NCBI RefSeq assembly: GCF_036880985.1
Contig: NZ_JBAJNO010000008.1
Coordinates: forward strand, 1,240,001 to 1,304,000
DNA from: Limibacter armeniacum
GTDB taxonomy: Bacteria > Bacteroidota > Bacteroidia > Cytophagales > Flammeovirgaceae
Length of the DNA stretch: 64,000 nt
Direction of reading: 5' to 3'
Shown piece by piece: positions 48,446 to 57,734 of the stretch. The translations under genes and the position numbers were made by a program. Position 1 is the stretch's first letter. Each line of letters opens with the position of its first letter. The notes under the pieces were generated by a model, which was not told the origin of the DNA, ran no database searches, and saw only the letters and a program-made list of their open reading frames with translations.

Positions 48446-48820
48446 ATGAAAATCCGAAAAGAGTTTACCTGTCCACTGGAAATAGTACATGATATTCTGA
48501 AAGGGAAATGGAAGACTGTTATCCTTTGGCAGATTTATATATATGGAAAAGTATCCCTGTCGCAGCTGGAGAAAGATATCAAAGGAATTAGCCAGAAGAT
48601 GCTGCTGGAGCAACTGAATGAGTTAAGGAAGTTTGGTTTGGTAGACAAGCATACTTTTGAGGGCTATCCTTTGAGGGTGGAGTACTTTATTACGGCAGAT
48701 AAGGGAAAAAGAATTATTGAAGCATTGGGCATTATGCAGGAAGTAGGGCGTGAGTACCTGATGGAAAGAGCTGCCTGTAATTTGGAAAAGCGTGAACTTT
48801 CTAAGGAAATAGAAGATTGA
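48446..48820 (+). CDS. HxlR-family transcriptional regulator
   Basis: A 124-residue winged-helix protein: 'CPLEIVHDILKGKWKTVILWQI' at the start, then the recognition region 'ISQKMLLEQLNELRKFGLVDKHTFEGYPLRVEYFIT', all diagnostic of HxlR (MarR-related) regulators. It lies ahead of the UlaG-like hydrolase on the same strand (138-base gap) and may regulate it; the signal is unknown. Confidence 0.88.
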   Translation: MKIRKEFTCPLEIVHDILKGKWKTVILWQIYIYGKVSLSQLEKDIKGISQKMLLEQLNELRKFGLVDKHTFEGYPLRVEYFITADKGKRIIEALGIMQEVGREYLMERAACNLEKRELSKEIED

Positions 48821-48958
48821 ATAAATGTTAAATATTAGAGCGTGATTGAAAAAGGAGTCAATGAAGATACCCACAAAAAAGTAGGTAATTGACAGCTCGG
48901 CTTGTTCGCGCTATCATTGTGCATCATTAAAATATTGTTTGACAATAACCTGAGAAAA

Positions 48959-49732
48959 ATGGCACACAAGGCAAGTATTCAACTTTTAAGACATGCAACA
49001 CTTGTAATCAATATAGCAGGCAAAAAGCTGTTGTTAGACCCTATGTTGGGAGAAAAGGATGCATTTGACCCAATTCCCAATGCAGGCAATGATATGCGCA
49101 TTCCGATGGTGGATTTGCCGATCAGCAAAGCAGAACTGGAAAAGCTGGTGGATGAGGTAGATGCTGTTTTTATCACTCATACACACCCTGACCATTGGGA
49201 CCCGATTGCCATGCAGCTGATTCCAAAAGACAAGCCACTATTCTGTCAGGTTCCTGATAAGCAGTTGCTCGAAGGACAGGGCTTTACCACTGTAACCCCT
49301 ATTGCAGATACAATTGAATGGGAAGGAATTACTATTCACAGAACTGGTGGCGAACACGGTACAGGAGAGTTGGCAAAGTTGATGGGAATTGTATCGGGTT
49401 TTGTTTTTGAGTTTGAAGGACAATCCATTTATGTGGCAGGGGATACCATCTGGCATCCTGAGGTGAGCAAGGCACTGGACATTTACCATCCTGATATGAC
49501 CGTACTGAATATGGGTAGTGCACAGTTTCTGCAAGGTGACCCGATCACGATGTCACACAAAGACCTGATCAAGGTGCATGACTACGCGCCAAACACAAAG
49601 ATTGTAGCAGTACATCTTGATACGGTCAATCACTGTCTGGAAACACGTGAGGTACTTTCAAAAATACTGAAGGAAAAAGGTTTGGAAGAAGTTGTCACCA
49701 TCCCTGAAGATGGAGAGGTAGTTTCGTTATAA
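48959..49732 (+). CDS. UlaG-like metal-dependent hydrolase (MBL fold)
   Basis: 257 residues from the ATG at 48959 (MAHKASIQLLRHATLVINI); the extra upstream residues lack homology to the family. The beta-lactamase-fold metal motif is complete: ITHTHPDHWDP (HxHxDH), 'IHRTGGEHGTGE' and 'YVAGDTIWH' (Asp ligand). UlaG-type enzymes open lactones or cleave phosphoesters. It may be controlled by the HxlR regulator just upstream. Confidence 0.85.
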   Translation: MAHKASIQLLRHATLVINIAGKKLLLDPMLGEKDAFDPIPNAGNDMRIPMVDLPISKAELEKLVDEVDAVFITHTHPDHWDPIAMQLIPKDKPLFCQVPDKQLLEGQGFTTVTPIADTIEWEGITIHRTGGEHGTGELAKLMGIVSGFVFEFEGQSIYVAGDTIWHPEVSKALDIYHPDMTVLNMGSAQFLQGDPITMSHKDLIKVHDYAPNTKIVAVHLDTVNHCLETREVLSKILKEKGLEEVVTIPEDGEVVSL

Positions 49733-49759
49733 AGTACGACCAAAGAATTTTCATATAAC

Positions 49760-49795
49760 ATCGTGATGACTGCAGCAGTCATCACGATTTTTTTA
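49760..49795. terminator. bidirectional terminator
   Basis: ATCGTGATGACTG CAG CAGTCATCACGAT, a perfect 13-bp stem, then TTTTTTT. It lies between the hydrolase gene and the convergent GNAT gene. Confidence 0.9.
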
Positions 49796-49799
49796 TTGC

Positions 49800-50309
49800 C
49801 TAGAGTTGCTTATAGAAATAAACCGTTGCTTCCAGTTTACCATCTGAGCTTCTGGCAAAGTCAGGAATCTGTCCTGCTTCCTGATAACCGATGTTGCTGT
49901 ATAGGGTAGAGGCAACATCCCCAAAACGGGTGTCCAGTACAAGCAGCAGCAGACCAAGTTCTTTGGCTGTTTCCTCCATCAGTGCCATCAGTTTTTTGCT
50001 GACACCTTTCCCTCTTGATACTGTATGTACCATCAGTTTCTCCACTTCACCACGGTGTGAGCCGTTTGCCTTGTGGCAAAGTGAAAGCTGTACAGCCCCA
50101 ATCACGGCATCACCTTCCTGTGCAATGAAAAGCTTACGTGATTTGGATTGCAGACCTGCTTCAACACCAGCCCAATAGTCTTTGGCTTCTTGCAAATCAA
50201 ATGGTGTGATAAACCCGACAGATGCACCACTGTCAACACAGTCTTTAAGGAGTGCTTCAAGGTGAGACTCGTGTCCTTTAATTGAATTGATTTCTTTAAT
50301 TTCCAGCAT
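49800..50309 (-). CDS. GNAT-family N-acetyltransferase
   Basis: A 169-residue enzyme. The acetyl-CoA binding part is 'VEKLMVHTVSRGKGVSKKLMALMEE' (motif A with the RGKGVSKKL loop, about 89-113), followed by 'LLLLVLDTRFGDVASTLYSNIGYQE' typical of the end of the fold. The substrate is unknown. It is transcribed alone, convergent with the hydrolase gene. Confidence 0.85.
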   Translation of the reverse strand: MLEIKEINSIKGHESHLEALLKDCVDSGASVGFITPFDLQEAKDYWAGVEAGLQSKSRKLFIAQEGDAVIGAVQLSLCHKANGSHRGEVEKLMVHTVSRGKGVSKKLMALMEETAKELGLLLLVLDTRFGDVASTLYSNIGYQEAGQIPDFARSSDGKLEATVYFYKQL

Positions 50310-50509
50310 AATAGAATATTAGATGTCACACACTTATTTAAAAATAGCTGATGCATCAAAGATATTAATATTCTAACATTTGTTTGAAGAAATAGAATTA
50401 ATCTATGGGTGGATGATCTTATTCAGAGAGAGGGAAAGATATGAGGAAGTATGCCTTTATGAGGGGGAAATAGGTGGTGTAATATGGATTCAGTTAAATG
50501 TTATAAGCA

Positions 50510-50545
50510 AAGAGGTTCCTGTTGTCGCAGGAACCTCTTTTTTTC
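50510..50545. terminator. terminator after the GH20 gene
   Basis: AAGAGGTTCCTG TTGTCG CAGGAACCTCTT, then TTTTT on the + strand; on the - strand it lies directly after the GH20 stop. The 240 bases between the GNAT gene and the GH20 gene hold a short weak + frame and this hairpin, and nothing else that I recognise. Confidence 0.8.
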
Positions 50546-50546
50546 A

Positions 50547-52868
50547 CTATTGGACGATAATCTCATCTACAAAAAGGTAAGCGTTTTGTCCGCTTCCTTT
50601 ATGCCATTCAGGAAGCTTGTCCTGTCTTTCTACCACTACTTTAAGGTAATGGGCAGATACCTTGTCAAAGCTGGCTGTCAGGTCAGTGATCATGTCCTTC
50701 TGTTCCTGTGTTGTCTCAGGAAATGTCTCTGAGGCCACTTCCTTATATGCTTTCCCATCATCAGATGTATAAACCTTCAAGGAACGTGCTCCAAAAATCC
50801 AGCTGCCTGCCTGCACCAGCGTTCCGACTTTTACTTCAGATATTTCAGTAGGTTGTTTCAGGTCAATTACGGCTTCAAGATCGCCATGCAGGAAACCTAC
50901 CCAAGCACCACTGCCAAAGTTCATGATACCTCTCAGTCCGTCATTCAAGGCAGGCGTATATTTCTCATATCTGGAAGAAGGCGCTTTCAACAATTGCATC
51001 GGCTTGAAGCTGGCTATGTTCAACTGAATCGTTTCTGATTTCACCATGCCTTTCTCTCCATTCAGGAAAGTGGTTGCCTTTAGTGTCACAGGTTTATCGA
51101 TTGACAGTTTCTCCCCCTTGTATTGTTCACTTTGCTGATTAGGCTCCGAACCATCAAGTGTATAATAAATCGGTTCACTGCTGAATGTCGAAAGGGCTAC
51201 TTCCACTTTACCTGTCTCAGGGTTTGGAGAAGCTGCTATCTCAGCATCAAAGATATGTTTGGCGTAGTTAAGTCCCATCTGCTCATAATAGCTGATGGCA
51301 TGCAACAAACGAGGTTTGAAATCCTCAAGGTTACGGTCTTCTTTGGCTGACCACAATACCTCTGAAAGGGCCGCCATTCTTGGCAGGATCATATATTCCA
51401 CCTGCTCTGAAGATTTCATATACTCCGTCCAGACATTTGCCTGAGCACCTTTTACATATTGTTGTTCTTCTTCCGAAAGTTCTTCAGGAACTGGTTCAAA
51501 CTCGTAAACTTTGCTGACTGTAGTAAAACCTCCAATTGCCAAAGGTTCCACTTCCTTATCCAAAGACTGGTAATGGTCAAAGTAAACGTGGCTTCCTGGT
51601 GTCATGATCACATCGTGTTTCTGACGTGCTGCCTCAATACCACCATGCATACCTCTCCAAGACATAACAGTGGCATTTGGAGCCAGACCGCCTTCAAGAA
51701 TCTCATCCCATCCGATAATCTGTCTGCCTTTGCTGTTCAGGTATTTTTCAATTCTTCTGATAAAGTAACTTTGTAGTTCATGCTCGTCTTCCAGTCCTTC
51801 CGAATTGATTCGAGCCTGACATTTAGGGCAATTTTCCCACGAAGCCTTAGGGCATTCATCACCACCGATGTGGATATACTCACTAGGGAACAGTGCGACA
51901 ACTTCATCCAGTACATCCTGAAGGAAAAGGAAGGTACTGTCGTTACCCGCACAATATACCTCGTCAAAGATGCCAAAAGTAGTGGCTACATCGTAATGTT
52001 CTCCTTTACAACCGAACTGTGGGTAGGCTGCCAGTGCAGCAAGTGAGTGTCCCGGAAGCTCAATCTCAGGGATAACCGTGATAAACCTGTCTTGAGCGTA
52101 TTGTACAATTTCCTTGATCTCTTCCTGAGTATAGAAGCCACCATAAGGTTGACCATCATACTCATTGCTTCTGCCTGCATGTCCCACAACAGTTTCCTTT
52201 CTCTGGCTTCCTACTGAGGTTAGTTTAGGGTATTTCTTGATCTCAATTCTCCATCCTTGATCTTCCGTTAGGTGCCAATGAAAAGTATTCATCTTGTGCA
52301 TGGCAATCAGGTCAATATAGGTTTTGACAAAGTCGGTGTCAAAGAAGTGTCTGGCCACATCCAAGTGCATGCCTCTGTAACTGAATCGTGGTGAATCCTG
52401 AATCTGCATGGCTGAGATCGCTACCTCATTTCCTTTGGCTTTGGCAGGAATAAGTTGTCTCAAAGACTGCACACCATAGAATGTCCCTTTTGCAGATTGA
52501 CCATTTATCAGTATTCGGTCATTGGAAACCGTCAGCTCATAAGCTTCTGATGCATCCTGATTGGCAGCTGTCAGTACAATGCCGTCATCACTTGGTGTTC
52601 CTGCTGCAATTTTAGGAGCAAATCCCAATGCACCCATGATATAGCCTTGCAGCAGTTCAGCAGTTTTCTCCAATACCGGATCACCTTCAGGGTAAATGAT
52701 AGGTGTATCTTGGTTTAAGACAAACTTGCCTTCTTGGTACTGTATGGATTTGGGTTGGGGTACAATCTCTGCTTTTTGAATGCTTGTAGCATCTTTATCA
52801 GAGGAACAAGCAAACACCATTGCCATTAGTGGCAAGCAGCGTAGTAGTTGATGAAAAAGTCTATTCAT
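50547..52868 (-). CDS. GH20 beta-N-acetylhexosaminidase, lipoprotein
   Basis: A 773-residue exported enzyme. Signal peptide with lipobox FACSS (Cys about 21); N-terminal GH20b domain (about 35-165, 'AEIVPQPKSIQYQEGKFVL'); catalytic GH20 barrel (about 170-520) with the acid pair in HIGGDECPKASWE (Asp-Glu near 336-337); then a chitobiase-type C-terminal beta domain with 'PIYYTLDGSEPNQQS' (about 560-620) and an F5/8 type C discoidin-like domain to the end. It removes terminal N-acetylglucosamine from chitin or glycan oligomers at the cell surface. Confidence 0.93.
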   Translation of the reverse strand: MNRLFHQLLRCLPLMAMVFACSSDKDATSIQKAEIVPQPKSIQYQEGKFVLNQDTPIIYPEGDPVLEKTAELLQGYIMGALGFAPKIAAGTPSDDGIVLTAANQDASEAYELTVSNDRILINGQSAKGTFYGVQSLRQLIPAKAKGNEVAISAMQIQDSPRFSYRGMHLDVARHFFDTDFVKTYIDLIAMHKMNTFHWHLTEDQGWRIEIKKYPKLTSVGSQRKETVVGHAGRSNEYDGQPYGGFYTQEEIKEIVQYAQDRFITVIPEIELPGHSLAALAAYPQFGCKGEHYDVATTFGIFDEVYCAGNDSTFLFLQDVLDEVVALFPSEYIHIGGDECPKASWENCPKCQARINSEGLEDEHELQSYFIRRIEKYLNSKGRQIIGWDEILEGGLAPNATVMSWRGMHGGIEAARQKHDVIMTPGSHVYFDHYQSLDKEVEPLAIGGFTTVSKVYEFEPVPEELSEEEQQYVKGAQANVWTEYMKSSEQVEYMILPRMAALSEVLWSAKEDRNLEDFKPRLLHAISYYEQMGLNYAKHIFDAEIAASPNPETGKVEVALSTFSSEPIYYTLDGSEPNQQSEQYKGEKLSIDKPVTLKATTFLNGEKGMVKSETIQLNIASFKPMQLLKAPSSRYEKYTPALNDGLRGIMNFGSGAWVGFLHGDLEAVIDLKQPTEISEVKVGTLVQAGSWIFGARSLKVYTSDDGKAYKEVASETFPETTQEQKDMITDLTASFDKVSAHYLKVVVERQDKLPEWHKGSGQNAYLFVDEIIVQ

Positions 52869-53036
52869 TTTCTTTACTGTGTAATTGTGTGGATTTAAGA
52901 TTTTATCTGTCTAATAGTAACAAATTGTTAATATACATCCTCAAAAAATAGCAAAGTCCTATCAATTGTTAAAATGACAATATCACTACAACTTAACGAT
53001 TCAGTGATTGAGTTATTCAGGTAATTAGCACCGTAT

Positions 53037-53189
53037 ATGAACTTCAATTATAGCATAGGGGCAACAATAGGAAAGAGGAACAACTTTATTGACAATCCAA
53101 GCTTCTTGGGTTGGGGAATTGATTACCGTAGAATGGTAGGGGAGCAGGTTGTAGTTTTTAAAGAGAAAGCCTCTGTTAATTTCAACTGA
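53037..53189 (+). pseudogene. 50-residue fragment resembling the end of an outer-membrane barrel
   Basis: An ATG frame reads MNFNYSIGATIGKRNNFIDN and ends KEKASVNFN, the last part lying in a hairpin that serves the convergent gene. Alternating strands and the terminal aromatic residue suit the C-terminal strand of a barrel protein, but no upstream part exists. The remainder of the 345-base region 52869-53213 is AT-rich and holds nothing else that I recognise. Confidence 0.3.
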
Positions 53190-53202
53190 ATTAACAGAGG
53201 CT
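53169..53202 (-). terminator. terminator of the - strand lipoprotein gene
   Basis: GCCTCTGTTAATT and AATTAACAGAGGC form a perfect 13-bp stem with a 7-base loop; on the - strand a T-rich stretch (TTTCTCTTT) follows. It lies 12 bases after the stop at 53214. Confidence 0.75.
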
Positions 53203-53213
53203 GCATTGTGAAG

Positions 53214-53840
53214 TTACAGGATGTTGTTGCTTGTTTTTTTGATTGATAGAGGATTGTAACCTGAATCTACAAGACCAACAATACCATAAACGGTCTCACC
53301 AGGCTGAATCGATTTTCCATTTAAAAAATACTGCTCCAGTTCATTCTTGAAGTTTGAGTTAGCACCTGCTGCAATACCCATATTTAATGCAGTTAGACCT
53401 GGTCCTAAACCATAACCAATTGAATAGGTGTTAGTATCTCCGTTGGAATTTGAGGTGTATAGTTTGACAGGAGTCAGTAACAGATAAAGAATATGAAGTT
53501 CTGTATGCTGGCGAAGCTGTGAATGTACAAACGATGGTTGTAAAATATTCACTTCATTATTGCCAGAGTAAAGTTTTAGGTTTTGACCTACTGTAAGTGT
53601 CTCATTTGAATTGTTGACAATTTTGACCGCAACAACTTTTATACCTTTTTTAGCTTCTTTTTTGAAATACTTTTTATTTCCCCTCTCATTTAAAATATCA
53701 TATTTGTATGAAAAAAGAACCTCATCACTATTTGATTGGTTAGAGTAGTTAAATGAATTTGGGGTAATTGATTTAAAACTTGATGCACAAGATGAAAAAA
53801 GGCACGCCGAAAGTGCTAAAAAAATGATTTGTTTTAACAT
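53214..53840 (-). CDS. predicted lipoprotein
   Basis: 208 residues from MLKQIIFLALSACLFSSC (lipobox FSSC, Cys about 18); the upstream Met would place residues before the signal. The mature part is strand-rich with 'EAKKGIKVVAVKIVNNSNETLTVG' and 'GKSIQPGETVYGIVGLVDSGY', a beta-sandwich pattern. No family is recognised. It is monocistronic and should be anchored in a membrane facing the periplasm. Confidence 0.7.
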   Translation of the reverse strand: MLKQIIFLALSACLFSSCASSFKSITPNSFNYSNQSNSDEVLFSYKYDILNERGNKKYFKKEAKKGIKVVAVKIVNNSNETLTVGQNLKLYSGNNEVNILQPSFVHSQLRQHTELHILYLLLTPVKLYTSNSNGDTNTYSIGYGLGPGLTALNMGIAAGANSNFKNELEQYFLNGKSIQPGETVYGIVGLVDSGYNPLSIKKTSNNIL

Positions 53841-54044
53841 TGAATTATAATCTTTAAAATTTGAAAATGTGCTAATAATGTTCAATTATAATAAAATGTA
53901 AATAAGTATTAATTGAATATATTTAGAATTTTTGATTATTCTTAATTCAAAATAGCTGACAATTAATTGGATGTTGATGTAAGTGTCAGGTTTTTAATTA
54001 TTTGCGTTGTTTTTAAAAAATATGAAAGAATAAATATTAAAAAG

Positions 54045-54476
54045 ATGATTAAAAAGTTATTGGTGGTTTTGTTGGTGCTAATGGCTAATGTTGCGATGGC
54101 ACAAAAGGTTGATCAGTCTGCTCTGGTCGGCAAGTGGATTGTAAAGGGGACAGGAAGTCCAGTTGAGCAATTACCTCCTGATGTAAAGCAAGTGATGGAC
54201 ATGATGCGGGACGGTTTTATGTATGCTAAGTTTGAGTTCAAGGCTGACGGTAACTTTTCCCTTGAGTTTCAGGAAAGCGCAAGTGATATGATGAAGGAGT
54301 TGATTCCTGTAATGTCCAATTCAAAATGGAAATTTGATGGACAAACACAGATGTTAATGATCGGTACAGAAAGTGATCATTATAATCATATGCGCATGTC
54401 TGTGATGCAGCAGCAGGGAAAATATTTCTTTGCCTTCAATGATACACCTATCGTGTTGGAAATGGAGAAGCAATAA
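54045..54476 (+). CDS. small exported lipocalin-like protein
   Basis: 143 residues from MIKKLLVVLLVLMANVAMAQ (signal peptide cut after AMAQ); the longer upstream frame has no signal and is not used. The mature part starts 'LVGKWIVKGTGSP' and has 'KFEFKADGNFSLEFQ' and 'SNSKWKFDGQTQMLMIG', a repeated W/K strand pattern of lipocalin-like domains common in Bacteroidota. Likely periplasmic; ligand unknown. Confidence 0.7.
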   Translation: MIKKLLVVLLVLMANVAMAQKVDQSALVGKWIVKGTGSPVEQLPPDVKQVMDMMRDGFMYAKFEFKADGNFSLEFQESASDMMKELIPVMSNSKWKFDGQTQMLMIGTESDHYNHMRMSVMQQQGKYFFAFNDTPIVLEMEKQ

Positions 54477-54498
54477 GAAACTTATTTTTGGGTTTGAT

Positions 54499-56553
54499 CT
54501 AGTCAGGACTTAGTTCAAACCCAAAAATACTTCCTTCACCAGTCGTAGATTTAATTTGCAGTTGAGCAGTATGAATCTTCAAAAAATCCCTGCAAAGCAT
54601 CAGTCCCAATCCAATTCCTTTTTCATCCTTGGTGCCTAGTGTGGTATAATTTCCTTTTGCTTTTTTGATCATTTCAATTTGCTCTTCTGAAAGTCCGACA
54701 CCTGTGTCCTCAATGCTGATCAAACATTTCTTGTCCTGTAGTTTTACTTGTGCAGTTACTTTTCCATTGCTATCCGTAAACTTGATGGCGTTATTGATCA
54801 GGTTTCGAATTACAAAATCAAGCATGCGGTAATCCCCTCTGACTATTATTGGCTTTTCAGGAATACACATCTCAAGTGTGATGCCTTTTTCCTTGGCAGT
54901 AGAGCTGTAAAGGGTGTTGTTTTTATCGATCAGTTCCCTGATGTCAAATGTGCTTTCCTCATAGCGGTTTTCCTGCAATTGTGCCCGAGACCATTGCAAC
55001 AGGTTTTCCAGTAAGTCAGAAAGGTTCTGCAATGACTTGTTGGTTTCGGCAGCAATCTCTTTCATCTCTTCCTGTGATAGGCGGTGACTGTGGTGAAGCA
55101 GCAGATTAAGAAAGGAATCAAAGGTGGCCAATGGACTTCTCAGGTCATGTGAGATAATGGAAAATAGCCTGTCCTTTAGTGCATTCAATGCTTTCAGTGA
55201 CTGTTCTGATTCCTGTAGCTGGGTGACTGCTTCTGCCAGTTCTTTGGTTCTTTCCTCCACCTGCTTTTTAAGCTCCGCTTTTTGTCCGGCAATCAGCTGT
55301 TGTTTCTCACGCTCTTTCTCCTTTTCTAGTCTTTCCTTCTCCAGCTTTCTTTCCAATGCTTCCTGCTGAGACCTTTTAAACCTGTCAGCCAAACCCAATG
55401 AAAACAGGATTACCTGTGATACAACGCCCACTTGTGTGGAATGACTGATCAGCGAGCTTGCTGGCAGGATAGATACCTCTTGCAGGATCAGCAGTAATGC
55501 GCCAACAACAAAAAGGAAATTGGCTACCATAAAATAGATGGCAGGGATATAGCCTTTGCGGTAAACGAGAAACGCTGTCACAATCATGCTGACCAATACA
55601 GTAGCACCGATCAATCCAATGGCTTGTGTGGCTTCCTGAAGAAAGTCCCATTTAGTGGTATAGCTGACTATGCCTAACCCGATTGGGATAATGTAGGCAA
55701 AAGTGAGCCAGATCAGCGCCTTGTCCCAAGCGGGAAGAAACTCTCTCAGATGCAGGTACTTTCTGGTAAACAGTGTTCTGGCTACACCCGTCAACGGAAC
55801 GATCAATGTAAAGCTGTGGGCATCCCAGTAAGGAGCCTTGGGCCACAGAAATACAAGATTCAGTCCGTGATAGAACATCATATAAAGACCAATGCCGGCA
55901 ATGGATAGCACAAAATAGAAATAGCTGATATCCCGAATGGTCAGGAAAATCAGCAGGTTGTAGAGGGCCATTACCAGTATAATTCCGATAAAAAGTGTCT
56001 GGATAAACTGCTTGCGGTATTGTGTCAGCTCATAGGTACGGGCAGGTAGTAGTTGTACCTGTGCTTTTTCCTGTTCCAGAATACTCACTTTTGCACTTAG
56101 CTTGAGTAAAAGCGTCACCGATGACTGTTCATGGATAAGCAGTGGAATGGCATCTTTCTGTAGGCGGTTGGCATGTAGGCTCAGCTTTCCGGTCTGTTCC
56201 AAATGTTCCAGCGAATTAAAGTCCCATGCGTCAATCTCTCCCCATCCTGACAGCTTGAGCGTTTGGTGCAAGGTGGTGTGCGAAGGGTTTGTGATACTGA
56301 CCATCAGCCAATAATTGACCTTTCTGCTGCTGCTGAAATGCATTAACTGTGGTGCAGTGTCAGCAATTGCCGTCAACTTCTCACGAGCATCTTGGGGCGT
56401 CAGCTGTTGCAGTGAATCCTCAAGCAGGATAAATGGAATGTTTTCTTCTGATTGTGTTTCCTCCAATCCTGAAAAGAACAGTAGGTCTGAAGATTGAGCG
56501 TGAACAAACTGAAAGCCAAGCAGCAAACAGCATAATCCAAGAATAATGCGCAT
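54499..56553 (-). CDS. sensor histidine kinase with 7TMR-DISM input
   Basis: A 684-residue hybrid membrane sensor. After a signal peptide (1-19) comes an extracytoplasmic 7TMR-DISMED2-type beta domain (about 25-165, sugar-binding-like), seven transmembrane helices (about 180-390), a charged coiled coil (395-455), a HisKA dimer with H469 in FSIISHDLRSP, and an HATPase_c domain (NLINNAIKF, DTGVGLSEEQ, KGIGLGLMLCR). It phosphorylates a response regulator, most likely the LytTR protein encoded divergently 150 bases away. DISM domains sense small ligands outside the inner membrane. Confidence 0.92.
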   Translation of the reverse strand: MRIILGLCCLLLGFQFVHAQSSDLLFFSGLEETQSEENIPFILLEDSLQQLTPQDAREKLTAIADTAPQLMHFSSSRKVNYWLMVSITNPSHTTLHQTLKLSGWGEIDAWDFNSLEHLEQTGKLSLHANRLQKDAIPLLIHEQSSVTLLLKLSAKVSILEQEKAQVQLLPARTYELTQYRKQFIQTLFIGIILVMALYNLLIFLTIRDISYFYFVLSIAGIGLYMMFYHGLNLVFLWPKAPYWDAHSFTLIVPLTGVARTLFTRKYLHLREFLPAWDKALIWLTFAYIIPIGLGIVSYTTKWDFLQEATQAIGLIGATVLVSMIVTAFLVYRKGYIPAIYFMVANFLFVVGALLLILQEVSILPASSLISHSTQVGVVSQVILFSLGLADRFKRSQQEALERKLEKERLEKEKEREKQQLIAGQKAELKKQVEERTKELAEAVTQLQESEQSLKALNALKDRLFSIISHDLRSPLATFDSFLNLLLHHSHRLSQEEMKEIAAETNKSLQNLSDLLENLLQWSRAQLQENRYEESTFDIRELIDKNNTLYSSTAKEKGITLEMCIPEKPIIVRGDYRMLDFVIRNLINNAIKFTDSNGKVTAQVKLQDKKCLISIEDTGVGLSEEQIEMIKKAKGNYTTLGTKDEKGIGLGLMLCRDFLKIHTAQLQIKSTTGEGSIFGFELSPD

Positions 56554-56703
56554 GAGTTGATAGTGTGTTTAGTGTTGTTGTGTCAGTTAATGGTTTCTGA
56601 ATATTGGGTGAATAATTATTTGAAAAGTAAAAAATTTTATACAATTACAATAATTCAAAGAATATATTGGACTTAAGAATTGATTTGGAAAGAAACTGAA
56701 GTG

Positions 56704-57444
56704 ATGGAAACGGTAAGAATTGCAATTTTAGAAGACAATCTGGTAATGGCTAAAAACCTGACCTTTACATTGGAAGAATTGGGTTATGAAGTAGTCGGGG
56801 AATTTAGAAAAGGGGAAGACTTGCTTGAGAAGATAGCGGACTTGGATGTTGATCTCCTTCTGCTGGACGTTGAGCTGCCAGGTACAGTGGACGGCATTCA
56901 GACAGCGGCTGTATTGCGCAAAGTATATAAAGGGCCTATCATTTACTTGACCTCCCGAAAGGATGAGGATACTTTTTCAAGGGCAAAACCAACCCTGCCT
57001 GCGGCTTATCTTCAGAAGCCATTTGACAAAAATACCTTGCGGTCGAGTATAGAACTGGCAGCATACCATGCACAGCAAGAAGGAAGTGAAACTTCTGAGA
57101 GCAGTTTAGGCGAAGTTGAAGAGCTGGATGTAAAGGATGCCATTTTCGTGAAATCCAAAAACAGGCTGATGAAGGTAATCGTAGGGGATATCCTTTATAT
57201 ACAGGCCAATGATATCTATGCAACTGTCGTAACAGCAGAAGGGCAGTACCTTGTGAATTATTCCCTGAAGCATTTGGAACAACAACTGCCAAGCCTTCCA
57301 TTTTACAGAACACACCGCTCTTTTATTGTGAACCTTGATCGTGTCAGTGGCTTGGAAGATGGACATCTTTTGATAGGAGATAATACCATTCCTGTTGGCA
57401 AAACCTATAGGGAAGAACTGATGAAACATTTTAGGGTATTGTGA
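56704..57444 (+). CDS. LytTR-family response regulator
   Basis: 246 residues from METVRIAILEDNLVMAK; the Met at 56680 is not part of the receiver. Receiver domain 1-120 with acidic E10/D11, phosphorylation site D55 (LLLLDVELPG), T/S switch region LTSRKDE and KPFD. A Glu/Ser-rich linker (about 128-140) leads to the LytTR DNA-binding domain (about 150-246), with 'YIQANDIYATVVTAEGQYLV' and 'FYRTHRSFIVNLDRVSGLE', which binds paired 9-mers as direct repeats. Three such 9-mers are found downstream at 57581-57632, in front of the symporter operon. Confidence 0.93.
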   Translation: METVRIAILEDNLVMAKNLTFTLEELGYEVVGEFRKGEDLLEKIADLDVDLLLLDVELPGTVDGIQTAAVLRKVYKGPIIYLTSRKDEDTFSRAKPTLPAAYLQKPFDKNTLRSSIELAAYHAQQEGSETSESSLGEVEELDVKDAIFVKSKNRLMKVIVGDILYIQANDIYATVVTAEGQYLVNYSLKHLEQQLPSLPFYRTHRSFIVNLDRVSGLEDGHLLIGDNTIPVGKTYREELMKHFRVL

Positions 57445-57580
57445 GATGAGAGACGTAAGTAATTAGACAAGAGTACTAAGGTAAATGCCAAAACTTATAT
57501 CAGAAGTCTCAAGTCTAATGTCTCAAACCTATTATGCAAAGTCTGATTTCTCTAAGTGTACTTTTTACATCAAAAATATT

Positions 57581-57632
57581 TCCGTTCACCTGATAAATCA
57601 CTTCCGTTCACCTTTGAATCTTCTCCATTCAC
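57581..57632 (+). promoter_or_regulatory. three LytTR-type binding repeats upstream of the symporter operon
   Basis: TCCGTTCAC at 57581-57589 and 57603-57611 and TCCATTCAC at 57624-57632. The first two match the LytTR consensus (TA)(AC)(CA)GTTN(AG)(TC) exactly; the third differs in one base (GTT to ATT). Starts are spaced 22 and 21 bp, i.e. 13 and 12 bp between 9-mers, the spacing known for LytTR sites. The site ends about 100 bases before the symporter start and 140 bases after the LytTR regulator gene. Confidence 0.8.
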
Positions 57633-57642
57633 AAGAAAATAA

Positions 57643-57672
57643 TGTTGTGGATAGGTGAAAATTCTACATTGA
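57643..57672 (+). promoter_or_regulatory. possible Bacteroidota-type promoter of the symporter operon
   Basis: A TTG box (TGTTG, 57643-57647) lies 17 bp before TACATTGA (57665-57672), similar to the -33 TTTG and -7 TAnnTTTG pair of Bacteroidota promoters. It directly follows the LytTR repeats, a suitable place for an activator. A small hairpin (TGTCGG...CCGACA, about 57697-57714) lies in the predicted leader. Confidence 0.4.
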
Positions 57673-57734
57673 GACAACAACACATCGAAAGAATTGTCGG
57701 GTAAAGCCGACACTTAACCAGATAAACAACTTAG

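Noticed and set aside
50380-50580. 66-residue + strand frame between the GNAT and GH20 genes
   Set aside because: It runs through the terminator hairpin at 50510 and into the convergent gene; composition is not protein-like.
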